Below, one piece after another: positions 16,711 to 24,612 of a stretch of DNA of 64,000 nt. Each line of letters starts with the position of its first letter. Position 1 is the stretch's first letter. The translations under genes were made by a program, and so were the position numbers. Source of the DNA: Leptolyngbya iicbica LK (lineage in GTDB: Bacteria > Cyanobacteriota > Cyanobacteriia > Phormidesmidales > Phormidesmidaceae). Under the pieces are notes generated by a model, which saw only the letters and a list, made by a program, of their open reading frames with translations, was not told the origin of the DNA and made no database searches. Where the stretch lies: contig NZ_QVFV01000002.1 in NCBI RefSeq assembly GCF_004212215.1, forward strand, positions 668,482 through 732,481, in the 5' to 3' direction.

Positions 16711-17006
16711 ATGAATAGTCGCCCTCAAAAGTTAAAATTTTTCTCGGTTGGTATCGGTGCCCATGGCATCGTTGCGGTCGGTATTTCTGCTCACGGAGTC
16801 CTCGCTTTCGGGATTGTGAGCCACGGAATTGTTTCTATCGGCTTAATTTCAATGGGGGTGCTCTCGACTGGCCTCGTGTCCATGGTCTGCTAACTTCTGG
16901 CATGGTTTCAATGGGATTAAAGGCTTATGGCCCAAACCACATGGAAATGATGCCGCCTCATGACGACCCAACGGAGACGACTATGCCTAACCATGGCGAG
17001 ATGTAA
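16711..17006 (+). pseudogene. Gly/Ile-repeat small membrane-like protein, frameshifted
   Basis: The first frame encodes about 60 residues of a repeat with period near 10 (GIGAHGIVAVGISAHGVLAF), ending in VSMVC and a stop. Shifting by one base at about 16880 restores the pattern (LLTSGMVSMGLKAYG) and continues to PNHMEMMPPHDD and a stop at 17004-17006, giving about 98 residues. Loss of one G in an ATGGG run would explain the break. The His/Met-rich end suggests metal binding. I do not know a function for this family. It may be a true pseudogene or a sequencing error. Confidence 0.65.
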
Positions 17007-17125
17007 GCACCCCAAGAACTCGGCAACTTGAAGAGGTTATCGAGCGCGTAAGCCCTAGTGCCAGCACTGGTCATCGTGCCCCTCCCAAAGAGATATGAGC
17101 ATTTGCAAAGAACTTCATTTAGTGT

Positions 17126-17159
17126 ATCATCTGAACAATCCTTCATGTATTCAGTTGAT
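17126..17159 (+). promoter_or_regulatory. SmtB/ZiaR-type operator of the Zn/Cd ATPase gene
   Basis: CTGAA-CAATCC-TTCA (17131-17145) fits the TGAA-N6-TTCA core. A wider imperfect dyad, ATCAtCTGAA (17126-17135) with TTCAGtTGAT (17150-17159), surrounds it. The element ends 15 nt before the chosen ATG, where a bound repressor would block initiation. Confidence 0.62.
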
Positions 17160-17174
17160 TTTCCAGGTGATCTG

Positions 17175-19208
17175 ATGTCACATTCCCACCCTCATGATGC
17201 TCACCCCGACGATCACGCGGGATGCGGCGACGTAGACAGCTCTTCCGCTCACCCATCAGCCACGACTCAGTCAGTCGTAGCTCAGGGCGGCTGCTGTGGT
17301 GACGAACATGGCCATACCCACGATCGCGATGATTTCGTTCTGCGGCGAGAGCTAACGCCGATCGCCATTTCCGCTGTGCTCTTTCTGATTGGATTCATTT
17401 TCAACGAGCCGCTGCACAATACTCCGTTTGCTGTTGCTGAATATGCCGTCCTGATACCGGCCTATCTCATCAGCGGTTGGAGCGTGCTCACCACCGCTGG
17501 ACGCAACATCCTACGAGGGCGCATCTTTGATGAAAACTTTCTGATGAGTATCGCGACTCTGGGGGCGATCGCCATTCACGAAATTCCTGAAGGGGTTGCG
17601 GTGATGCTGTTTTTCCAGATTGGCGAACTGTTTCAGGGTTACGCCGTGGGGCGATCGCGCCGTTCCATCAAAGCCTTACTGGAAGTTCGACCTGACACCG
17701 CCAATCTGAAAGTGAACGGCGACGTTCAGGCAGTGTCTCCAGAATCCGTCAGCGTGGGAGATGTGATTCTGGTACGTCCTGGTGAAAAAGTGCCCCTGGA
17801 TGGCGACATTTTAGAAGGTAAATCCTTGGTGGATACCTCTGCCCTGACGGGAGAATCGGTACCACGTACTGTCACGACTGGGGAAACCGTGCTGGCAGGC
17901 ATGATTAACCAGTCAGGAGCGCTCACAGTAAAGGTCACCAAGCTGTTCGGCGAATCCTCCATTGCCCGAATTTTGGAACTGGTGGAAAACGCCAGCAGCA
18001 AAAAAGCCGACACCGAAAAATTCATCACCCGATTTGCCCGCTACTACACCCCAGTAGTCGTGGTTCTGTCTCTGGCCGTGGCCATTCTACCGCCGCTGTT
18101 GATTGCCGGGGCCACCCAGGCTCAATGGACCTATCGCGCCTTAGTACTGTTAGTGATTTCCTGCCCCTGTGGCTTGGTAATTAGTATCCCCCTGGGTTAT
18201 TTCGGGGGCGTTGGTGGGGCGGCCAAGCGCGGCATTTTGGTGAAAGGCTCAACGTTCCTGGACGCTCTCACTCAGGTAAAAACCGTCGTCTTTGATAAGA
18301 CCGGCACCCTGACCCAGGGCAATTTTCAGGTAACCGATGTCGTCACCCAGAATGGCTTGAACAAGCATCAACTGCTGGAGCTAGCGGCTCAGGTAGAATC
18401 GCAGTCTAACCATCCCGTCGCCCAGTCAATTCGCCAAGCCTATGGACAAACGGTGAATGAAGCCGGAGTGCAAAACTATGAAGAAATCGCCGGTCATGGC
18501 ATTCGGGCTCAAGTGAATGGCCGTACTGTGCTGGCAGGAAATGATCGCCTCTTGCACAAAGAAAACATTCCCCACGATGTCTGCACCGTAGATGGCACGG
18601 TGGCTCACGTTGCAATAGATGGCACCTACAGCGGACGCATTCTGATTGCGGATGAGCTGAAGAAGGATGCGGCTGAGGCGATTCGGGCTCTCCATGCCCA
18701 GGGGATTGAGACTGCCATGCTCACTGGGGATAGCCAATCTGTGGCTGACAGCATTGCTCGCAAACTGGGTCTGGATCAGTATCGGGCTGAACTCCTGCCA
18801 GAAGATAAGGTCGATGCGCTAGAAGAGTTCCTCAATCGCGCCGGGCAAGGCAAAGTCGCTTTTGTCGGGGACGGCATCAATGATGCGCCAGTGATAGCCA
18901 GAGCCGATGTCGGTATGGCCATGGGGGGCCTGGGTTCCGATGCCGCGATCGAAACCGCCGATGTGGTGATCATGACCGATGCGCCTTCTAAGGTGGCCGA
19001 AGCCATTCAGATTGCCCACAAAACGCTACGCATCGTCTGGCAAAACATTATCCTGGCCATGTCCATCAAAGCTTTATTCATAGCGCTCGGTGCCATTGGC
19101 CTAGCCACACTTTGGGAAGCCGTATTTGCCGATGTTGGAGTTGCCTTGCTAGCTATTTTTAACGCCAGTCGTATTTTGAGAGTTCAGTCAGTCCAACCAG
19201 CGAAGTGA
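17175..19208 (+). CDS. ziaA: Zn2+/Cd2+/Pb2+-translocating P1B-type ATPase
   Basis: Membrane efflux ATPase of 677 residues from ATG 17175. The His/Cys-rich N-terminus (HSHPHDAHPDDHAGCG, GGCCGDEHGHTHD) replaces a classic HMA domain. Other motifs: SCPCGLVISIPL (transmembrane metal site), TGES, the phosphorylated Asp in DKTGTLTQ, HP in SNHPVAQ, and [16 protein letters not shown]. The last helices carry the Lys...Asp pair of the P1B-2 (Zn/Cd/Pb) class (SIKALFIALGAIGLATLWEA, then FADVGVA). ATG 17175 follows the SmtB-type operator; the upstream ATG at 17058 would put the operator inside the gene. The symbol is by analogy with Synechocystis ziaA, and cadA is equally possible. Confidence 0.9.
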   Translation: MSHSHPHDAHPDDHAGCGDVDSSSAHPSATTQSVVAQGGCCGDEHGHTHDRDDFVLRRELTPIAISAVLFLIGFIFNEPLHNTPFAVAEYAVLIPAYLISGWSVLTTAGRNILRGRIFDENFLMSIATLGAIAIHEIPEGVAVMLFFQIGELFQGYAVGRSRRSIKALLEVRPDTANLKVNGDVQAVSPESVSVGDVILVRPGEKVPLDGDILEGKSLVDTSALTGESVPRTVTTGETVLAGMINQSGALTVKVTKLFGESSIARILELVENASSKKADTEKFITRFARYYTPVVVVLSLAVAILPPLLIAGATQAQWTYRALVLLVISCPCGLVISIPLGYFGGVGGAAKRGILVKGSTFLDALTQVKTVVFDKTGTLTQGNFQVTDVVTQNGLNKHQLLELAAQVESQSNHPVAQSIRQAYGQTVNEAGVQNYEEIAGHGIRAQVNGRTVLAGNDRLLHKENIPHDVCTVDGTVAHVAIDGTYSGRILIADELKKDAAEAIRALHAQGIETAMLTGDSQSVADSIARKLGLDQYRAELLPEDKVDALEEFLNRAGQGKVAFVGDGINDAPVIARADVGMAMGGLGSDAAIETADVVIMTDAPSKVAEAIQIAHKTLRIVWQNIILAMSIKALFIALGAIGLATLWEAVFADVGVALLAIFNASRILRVQSVQPAK

Positions 19209-19240
19209 GTGGCGCGAATACACGAATTAGGAGAGATTTT

Positions 19241-19903
19241 ATGAATCGAAAACTAGTTGTTTTATTGGCTTTGGGTTGTTTGGCCATCGCGATCGCAGTA
19301 ACGGCTCCGATAGTGTTGAGTCGCCAAGCAGATAATCAGTTTGTGCAGCGCACACAAGTTGCACAGCGTTCAGTAGACGGCAACGGCATGATGGGCGGCG
19401 ACCATATGATGTGCGGTGATGGCATGATGGGCGGCGACCACATGATGTGTGGTGATGGCATGATGGGACCCGGCATGATGGGCGACGATGGCCAGGATAT
19501 GCAAATTGTCCATCAACTTTTTGCCTATCACGATCAAATTCGTCGCTCTGTCGAAACGGTTCCTGGAGGGGTTAAAACCGTTACAGAATCAGACAATCCT
19601 GAGATTGCCGCCTTGATTCAGCAACATGTAGCCAGTATGCATCAACGGCTGGAAGCAGGGCGCTGGTTCGCCATGATGAGCCAGACATTGCCCACTATGT
19701 TCCAAAATGCCAACCGCTATCAGCGACAATCCCAACTCACTGATAACGGTGTTGAGGTGACTAAAACTTCCGATGACTCTACACTGGCAGAGGTTTTACA
19801 CGAACACGCTCAAGAAATCACCCAGTATGTGGAAAACGGAATGCCCGGTATGGGCGGTGGCATGATGTATCGGGATCGAACTCCGATGCCCCGTCCAGAT
19901 TAG
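19241..19903 (+). CDS. Exported Met-rich putative metal-binding protein
   Basis: A 220-residue protein with an N-terminal signal/anchor helix (LVVLLALGCLAIAIAVTAPIV), then a Met/Asp/Cys-rich segment with tandem copies of GDHMMCGDGMMG, a helical central domain (about 85-200), and a second Met cluster (GMPGMGGGMMYRD). Met and Cys clusters of this kind bind Cu+ or Ag+ in periplasmic proteins such as CopM or PcoE. The helical domain is not one I can name. A strong AGGAGAG ribosome-binding site precedes ATG 19241. It is 32 nt after the Zn-ATPase, probably in the same transcript. Confidence 0.7.
   Translation: MNRKLVVLLALGCLAIAIAVTAPIVLSRQADNQFVQRTQVAQRSVDGNGMMGGDHMMCGDGMMGGDHMMCGDGMMGPGMMGDDGQDMQIVHQLFAYHDQIRRSVETVPGGVKTVTESDNPEIAALIQQHVASMHQRLEAGRWFAMMSQTLPTMFQNANRYQRQSQLTDNGVEVTKTSDDSTLAEVLHEHAQEITQYVENGMPGMGGGMMYRDRTPMPRPD
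19385..19456 (+). repeat. Two 36-bp tandem repeats in the Met-rich gene
   Basis: Two near-identical 36-bp units (19385-19420, 19421-19456; two differences) each encode GMMGGDHMMCGD. The number of Met/Cys metal-binding motifs could change by slippage without breaking the frame. Confidence 0.9.
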
Positions 19904-19906
19904 ACG

Positions 19907-20092
19907 CTACCAACAGCATCCACCACGACCATGTGAGCCATGATGAGTGCCACCGTGATGATTCAGCATCACAGTATCGGCGAGGTCTTGGTTGTTAGAA
20001 ACATCAAGATTGACACGGCTCCAAGCGATCGTAGGAATGGAGAGAACGACTGCAGTAGCCAACGCGGTGCTAATCAAAGAAGCCCGTTTCAT
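19907..20092 (-). CDS. Small secreted His/Cys-rich peptide
   Basis: A 61-residue protein on the minus strand, 3 nt from the convergent Met-rich gene's end. A clear signal peptide (KRASLISTALATAVVLSIPTIAWS) leaves a mature peptide of about 36 residues ending HHGGTHHGSHGRGGCCW. ATG 20092 follows AGGAGACGTG. The His and vicinal Cys residues at the extreme C-terminus make a periplasmic Zn, Ni or Cu binder plausible. I know no family for it. Confidence 0.68.
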   Translation of the reverse strand: MKRASLISTALATAVVLSIPTIAWSRVNLDVSNNQDLADTVMLNHHGGTHHGSHGRGGCCW

Positions 20093-20209
20093 CACGTCTC
20101 CTTCTCTGTTGAGTATTTATACTCTGATCCTAGCTCTTCAATTCTCGATAAACACCACGTTTACAGGAATTCACACGCTTCGCTGCTCTGACGAAAACTA
20201 TCCTGAAGC

Positions 20210-20872
20210 ATGTCAGCTACTATCCAAATTTTGTTTGGCACCCTGGCGCTGAGTTTGATTCACGCCTTAATTCCCAGCCACTGGCTGCCATTAGTTACGG
20301 TGGGCAAAACCGAAGGCTGGTCTCGTCCAGAAACTCTTTGGATAACCGCTATTACTGGATTTGCACACACTGTCAGTACGCTCTTAATTGGGATAGCTGT
20401 CGGATTGCTGGGCTATCAACTGGACTATAAATACGAACTTGTGCCCCATTTAGTGGCTCCGATAATGCTGATTGGATTGGGCCTGGTTTACCTCAGCCAA
20501 CCCCTGCGACAACGCTTCTCATCAGAGTCTGCTCAGCATGACCATGCTCCTATGTCTCCGATCTCAGACGATTCTGGCCACAGTAAATGGGCGGTTGTAA
20601 TCACTCTAGCCACCGCTATGTTTTTCTCTCCTTTCGTTGGGATCGGCGCATTTTACTTATCAGCAGGCGCACTGGGGTGGTTTGGTATTGCTCTCGTTTC
20701 TGGGGTGTATCTGATAGTGACTGTGCTCGGCATGGTGCTGATAGTGAACTGGAGCTGGCACAGGACTCACCAGTTTACGGCTGCCATCCCCACCTGGAAC
20801 CTCAATGGCCATGCTCTAACGGGGGCAGTGCTAATAGCTTTAGGGGTTGTGACGTTTTTTATTGATATTTAG
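20210..20872 (+). CDS. Polytopic membrane protein with HAxxPxH motif (putative metal transporter)
   Basis: A 220-residue protein with six predicted helices. The first helix contains SLIHALIPSHWLPLV, similar to the HAxxPxH motif of NicO/RcnA and UreH-like transporters in the LysE/TauE superfamily. A cytoplasmic loop is His-rich (AQHDHAPM, DSGHS). Such features suggest nickel, cobalt or related cation export, but no exact family is recognised. It is followed after 4 nt by the VKOR gene. Confidence 0.65.
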   Translation: MSATIQILFGTLALSLIHALIPSHWLPLVTVGKTEGWSRPETLWITAITGFAHTVSTLLIGIAVGLLGYQLDYKYELVPHLVAPIMLIGLGLVYLSQPLRQRFSSESAQHDHAPMSPISDDSGHSKWAVVITLATAMFFSPFVGIGAFYLSAGALGWFGIALVSGVYLIVTVLGMVLIVNWSWHRTHQFTAAIPTWNLNGHALTGAVLIALGVVTFFIDI

Positions 20873-20876
20873 AACT

Positions 20877-21797
20877 ATGCCACGCAAAAAAGAAATTTCT
20901 TGGATTCATCGCTATGCCCGCCCCCTGATGGCTGGGTTAGCTGCTGTGGGTGCTGTTGTCACCGCTTACTTAACCATCAATAAGTTCATGGGCAGTTCCA
21001 CTGCCTGCCCCACCAAAGGCTGCGATATTGTACTGTCCAGTCCCTACGCCACCGTATTTGGACAGCCCCTAGCGCTCTTTGGTTTCCTGGCCTATGTGAG
21101 TATGATTGGGCTGGCGATCGCCCCGCTTCTCGTCCGAGGACCTGACCAGAAAGAGCTGCGGGCTAACCTCACCCGTTGGACCCAACCACTCCTTTTCCTT
21201 GGCGGCACTGCCATGATGGTCTTCAGCGGTTATTTGATGTATCTGCTCACCGCCGAAATCAAGGCCGTTTGCCTCTACTGCGTCGGGTCGGCGCTGCTCT
21301 CAACCGGACTCTTTCTGCTGGCGCTGATTGGACAAGACTGGTCAGATTTATCCCAGCCCTTTTTTACTGGCATCATTACAGCCATAGTCGTTTTGGTGGG
21401 GACCCTCGGCCTTTATGCCAATGTCAACAATCCAGCCACCGCAACGGATGCTAATGGACAACCCGGCATTGAAGTTACTACCGAGTCTGGACCGGCTGAA
21501 ATCGCCCTGGCTCAACACCTAGCTGACACGGGTGCCGTATTCTATGGGGCTTGGTGGTGCCCTCATTGCCACGACCAAAAGCAGCTTTTTGGTCAAGAAG
21601 CGGCTCAAACTATTCTCTATGTCGAATGTTCTACGCCAGACGGACAGGGACAAACCTCAGAATGCCAAGCAGCAGGTATTACTGGCTATCCTACCTGGGA
21701 AATCAATGGCGAACGCTTATCGGGGACTCAGACCCTAGAGGAATTAGCCCAACTCACGGGCTATAAAGGCCCAACGACTTTTCAAAATTCCATTTAG
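20877..21797 (+). CDS. Vitamin K epoxide reductase-thioredoxin fusion (disulfide-forming enzyme)
   Basis: A 306-residue cyanobacterial-type VKOR fused to a thioredoxin-like domain; it oxidises periplasmic or lumenal thiols and passes electrons to quinone. The VKOR part (about 10-185) has the loop Cys pair in TACPTKGCDI and the active-site CLYC. The C-terminal domain (about 215-306) has WWCPHCHD. ATG 20877 is preferred, 4 nt after the previous stop, although an upstream in-frame start overlaps it. In a metal-resistance cluster it may maintain disulfides in Cys-rich exported proteins. Confidence 0.9.
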   Translation: MPRKKEISWIHRYARPLMAGLAAVGAVVTAYLTINKFMGSSTACPTKGCDIVLSSPYATVFGQPLALFGFLAYVSMIGLAIAPLLVRGPDQKELRANLTRWTQPLLFLGGTAMMVFSGYLMYLLTAEIKAVCLYCVGSALLSTGLFLLALIGQDWSDLSQPFFTGIITAIVVLVGTLGLYANVNNPATATDANGQPGIEVTTESGPAEIALAQHLADTGAVFYGAWWCPHCHDQKQLFGQEAAQTILYVECSTPDGQGQTSECQAAGITGYPTWEINGERLSGTQTLEELAQLTGYKGPTTFQNSI

Positions 21798-21814
21798 TGC
21801 AGAGGAGAGATATC

Positions 21815-22909
21815 TTGAGACGCCCGAGCCATCTACTCAATCAATTGGCTGTAGCCATGGGGAGCCTTTTGATTTTCACATCTCCAGTTTTTGCCCATAC
21901 CCCTGGGCAATCGCTGAGTGATCAGGCGCGACTGAAGGAACTGGCTGATTTATTAGAGTCTGGAGAAGAGCTGGTTGAGTCAGGCAGCCTGGCAGAGGCG
22001 CTATCTCGCTACCAGCATGCCGTCAGTTTAGATAGTGAAAATCCGAAAATCTTTTCGGCCATTGGCTATGTGCAGGCGCGTCAGGGCAACTTTCAGGAGT
22101 CCATTGCTGCGTTTCAAACAGCCCTTGAATTAGATTCAGAAAATCTGCCTTTTCTCTTTGGCTTAGCCTATGCCCAAAGTCAGCTAGAAGCTTATGAAGC
22201 AACCGCTAACACCTACCGCCAGATCCTACGCTTACAACCCGATAATTTAGACGCTCAGATAGGATTAGGGGCTATGTTGTTTCAACTCAAAGCCTTTGAA
22301 GAGGCATCAGAGGTTTATGCCAACATCCTGAAAGACGATCCCGAAAATTGGCAAGCTGCCGAATCCTTAGGACTGATTCTGCTTCAACAGGGAGAAATTG
22401 AAGCCGCGATTACCGCTTTAGAACAGGCGGCAGAACTCGCTCCTCAGACTAGCCAAATTCAAATGAATCTAGGCTTTGCCTATCTCAGACAAGACGATAT
22501 CGAATCAGCGCTAGCAACTTTTGAAGCAGCGGCTGAAGGAGACCCTCTAAATGCTGATGTCCGTATGCAAATTGGCTATGTCCTCTGGCAGCAGGGCAAC
22601 TTAGAGGCTGCCATGGAACGCTATCAGCAGGCTACCCGCCTTCAGCCTGATTCAGTCATTGCCCATGATGCGATCGCCGATCTCTACTTTGAGCAGCAAG
22701 ATGTTTTGATGACAATTGTCGCCCATCGTGAACTGCTAGAACTCGCGCCTGATCATGCTTCTGGTTATTATCATCTAGCCATCGCTCTAGAGGCACACAG
22801 TCGTACTGCAGAGGCGATTGAAGCCCTTCAGAAAGCTAAGACTTTGCTTTTGGAGCAGGGAAATGAAGAAGATGTCCAGATTATTGATGAACTGCTTCAA
22901 GGACTTTAG
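21815..22909 (+). CDS. TPR-repeat exported protein
   Basis: About 364 residues. The signal segment (LNQLAVAMGSLLIFTSPVFA) is followed by nine or so tetratricopeptide repeats (for example AIAAFQTALELDSENLPFLF). TTG 21815 is the likely start because GAGGAG lies 8-13 nt upstream of it; the in-frame GTG at 21797 would contain that site. Likely a periplasmic scaffold; no enzyme domain. It follows the VKOR gene closely and precedes the CbiL/NikL-like gene. Confidence 0.78.
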   Translation: MRRPSHLLNQLAVAMGSLLIFTSPVFAHTPGQSLSDQARLKELADLLESGEELVESGSLAEALSRYQHAVSLDSENPKIFSAIGYVQARQGNFQESIAAFQTALELDSENLPFLFGLAYAQSQLEAYEATANTYRQILRLQPDNLDAQIGLGAMLFQLKAFEEASEVYANILKDDPENWQAAESLGLILLQQGEIEAAITALEQAAELAPQTSQIQMNLGFAYLRQDDIESALATFEAAAEGDPLNADVRMQIGYVLWQQGNLEAAMERYQQATRLQPDSVIAHDAIADLYFEQQDVLMTIVAHRELLELAPDHASGYYHLAIALEAHSRTAEAIEALQKAKTLLLEQGNEEDVQIIDELLQGL

Positions 22910-22960
22910 CGATCTCGACTCGCCTCAAATCCTCACAGTCTCCTCACCGGTTAACTGAGC

Positions 22961-23434
22961 ATGCCCCGACCACACGTCTACTTTCAACACCACCGTTGGC
23001 TACTGATTTTGCTCCTAGGCATAGGAGTCTGGGGACAGACCCAACTTCCAGCAAAAGCCCATGGAGCGAGTATTCAGGCTCGTAGTATCACTATGGTCGA
23101 GATTCAGGCCACCTACGACTCTGGAGAACCTCTGGCCGAAGCGCAGGTGCAGGTTTATGATCCTACCAACCCTCAGACTCCCCGCTTTACTGGAAAAACC
23201 GATAGGGGAGGGCAGTTTAGCTTTACACCGGATCAACCCGGTACTTGGGAAGTAACCGTACGTCAGGCTGGTCATGGGGCGAGCTCGGCAATCCCAGTTG
23301 ACAATACCGGTGCTGTAGCCGCAACCTTTTCAGGAAATTCTCAACTAACACTTCTTCAAAAAAGTTTGATTGCGGGAGCCATCATTTGGGGTTCTATAGG
23401 CACTGCCCTCTATTTTCGGCAGGGTAAGCGCTAG
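22961..23434 (+). CDS. Periplasmic beta-sandwich protein, CbiL/NikL-like (carboxypeptidase regulatory-like)
   Basis: A 157-residue protein with a signal peptide (LLILLLGIGVWG...AKAHG), a beta-sandwich domain (about 45-125; EIQATYDSGEPLAEAQVQVY, GKTDRGGQFSFTPDQPGTWEV) and a C-terminal transmembrane helix (LIAGAIIWGSIGTALYF). This architecture is seen in small accessory components of cobalt/nickel uptake systems. With the HAxxPxH protein in the same gene run, a metal transport role is likely but unproven. Confidence 0.65.
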   Translation: MPRPHVYFQHHRWLLILLLGIGVWGQTQLPAKAHGASIQARSITMVEIQATYDSGEPLAEAQVQVYDPTNPQTPRFTGKTDRGGQFSFTPDQPGTWEVTVRQAGHGASSAIPVDNTGAVAATFSGNSQLTLLQKSLIAGAIIWGSIGTALYFRQGKR

Positions 23435-23659
23435 CCGAAAATTTCGGTCAATTTCAGCTTAGATAAGGATTATTTCCCAAACATGACCGAAGAGATTAGT
23501 CTGGCTTGACCTCTGACTAGAGAACTAATGCAAGAAAAGGCGATTTCATCAGCTAGATAAGCTGATGGGTACAGCGTCGCGCAGTTCGGTCAGTCCCAAC
23601 TCCATCATCTCCTGATGCTCTCGTGTCGTCATGCGAAACGTGAATTGTCGCATTCTTTT
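23435..23659. other. Gene-free stretch before the kinase remnant
   Basis: It begins with a short palindrome, CCGAAA-A-TTTCGG (23435-23447). A 34-codon open frame on the minus strand (about 23540-23645; reads MRQFTFRMTTREHQEMMELG) is probably debris of a lost gene. Nothing else is recognised. Confidence 0.5.
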
Positions 23660-23749
23660 GCGATCGCTCAAGCCCATGGTGGCGATATTCAGGTACAAAG
23701 TCAGGTAAACAGAGGAAGTATCTTCACTATCACTCTGCCAATTTCATGA
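23660..23749 (+). pseudogene. Remnant of a histidine kinase C-terminus
   Basis: Thirty codons encode AIAQAHGGDIQVQSQVNRGS and FTITLPIS then a stop, matching the C-terminal end of rppB in this window (AIAQTHGGDIQVQSQADKGS, FTISLPITA). Similarity stops abruptly upstream, where the G2 box should be. The rest of the kinase has been deleted, leaving the downstream response regulator without its partner. Confidence 0.88.
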
Positions 23750-23758
23750 TGGTTTCAT
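23742..23758 (+). promoter_or_regulatory. TTTCAT-N5-TTTCAT direct repeat upstream of response regulator
   Basis: TTTCAT at 23742-23747 and 23753-23758, 11 bp apart, overlap the stop of the kinase remnant and lie 90 nt upstream of the response regulator gene. This suits autoregulation by an OmpR-family protein. I recall, unchecked, a similar motif for CopR of Synechocystis. Confidence 0.6.
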
Positions 23759-23847
23759 CACACCCTCCTAATCTTGAACAATATACCGGCGTGAAACTGT
23801 CTCCTCGAAAGATCGCACGCCAATTGAGAGTTTAGGAGCACCCCGAC

Positions 23848-24552
23848 ATGGCTGCTGATATTTTGATTGTTTCTAATGATGAAAAAATGAGTCAGCTATT
23901 GAAGATAGAACTCAGCATTGAAGATTATGACGTCTTAATCGAAGCTGACAGTACTCTGGGCTTTATAGCACTTCGAAAAATTCAACCTAGATTGCTCATC
24001 TTGGATGCTAATACTCCAGGTCTATCCTCGATTGAAATTCTTCGCCGGATTAGAGCTACAGATACACATATAAAAGTCATTCTCATGACTGAGGTTGATA
24101 AATTAGAAACCTCTGAACCATTTGCTGACGATTATATTTTTAAGCCTCTTAATCTAATTGAATTGCTCCTAAGGGTAAAACTAGTTTTACGTCAACGCCT
24201 ATCTCAAAAGAAAAATGTGTTGCGTTTTAGAGATTTATCTTTGGATCTTCAAAGTCGCGAAGTCTACAGAGGTGAACGCCTAGTCCAGCTGACATGTAAA
24301 GAATTCGATTTATTGACTTACCTACTACGCCATGCTAGTCAAGTTATTGAGCAAGATCGCTTGCTCGAAACAGTCTGGGACTATAGTTTTCTCGGTAACA
24401 GTAATGTACTACAGGTATGTATCAGAAGCCTTAGAAGTAAACTAGAGGCTGCTGGAGAACCTCGTTTAATTCAGACAGTTCGAGGGATAGGTTATGTCCT
24501 CCGACCGGCCATCTCGGACTGCTCCGTGCAAACTTTTCCTCTCGTTTGCTGA
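23848..24552 (+). CDS. Orphan OmpR-family response regulator
   Basis: A 234-residue regulator. The receiver domain (about 1-120) keeps Asp in LLILDANTPG and Lys in IFKPLNL, but the acidic pocket is altered (IVSNDEKM instead of the usual EDD type), and GADDY is shortened to ADDY. The winged helix (about 130-225) is normal (LTCKEFDLLTYLLRHASQV, TVRGIGYVLRP). It is AT-richer than rppA. No intact kinase is adjacent, only the 30-codon remnant upstream, so it may use RppB or act unphosphorylated. It is a candidate binder of the TTTCAT repeats near copper genes. Confidence 0.85.
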   Translation: MAADILIVSNDEKMSQLLKIELSIEDYDVLIEADSTLGFIALRKIQPRLLILDANTPGLSSIEILRRIRATDTHIKVILMTEVDKLETSEPFADDYIFKPLNLIELLLRVKLVLRQRLSQKKNVLRFRDLSLDLQSREVYRGERLVQLTCKEFDLLTYLLRHASQVIEQDRLLETVWDYSFLGNSNVLQVCIRSLRSKLEAAGEPRLIQTVRGIGYVLRPAISDCSVQTFPLVC

Positions 24553-24612
24553 TGATTCTTACTCAGACTGTTATCAACAGATTCTGAGGTGACATGAATA
24601 CGATTCACTCTA

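Noticed and set aside
20087-20092. TTTCAT hexamer near 20087
   Set aside because: It is the reverse complement of the first codons of the His/Cys-rich peptide gene and has no partner 11 bp away.
19940-20252. Plus-strand frames at 19940-20191 and 19992-20252
   Set aside because: They run antisense through the small secreted peptide gene and into the HAxxPxH protein start; no protein features are visible.
23540-23645. 34-codon minus-strand frame (MRQFTFRMTTREHQ...)
   Set aside because: Too short, no ribosome-binding site or family seen; kept only as possible debris of a lost gene.
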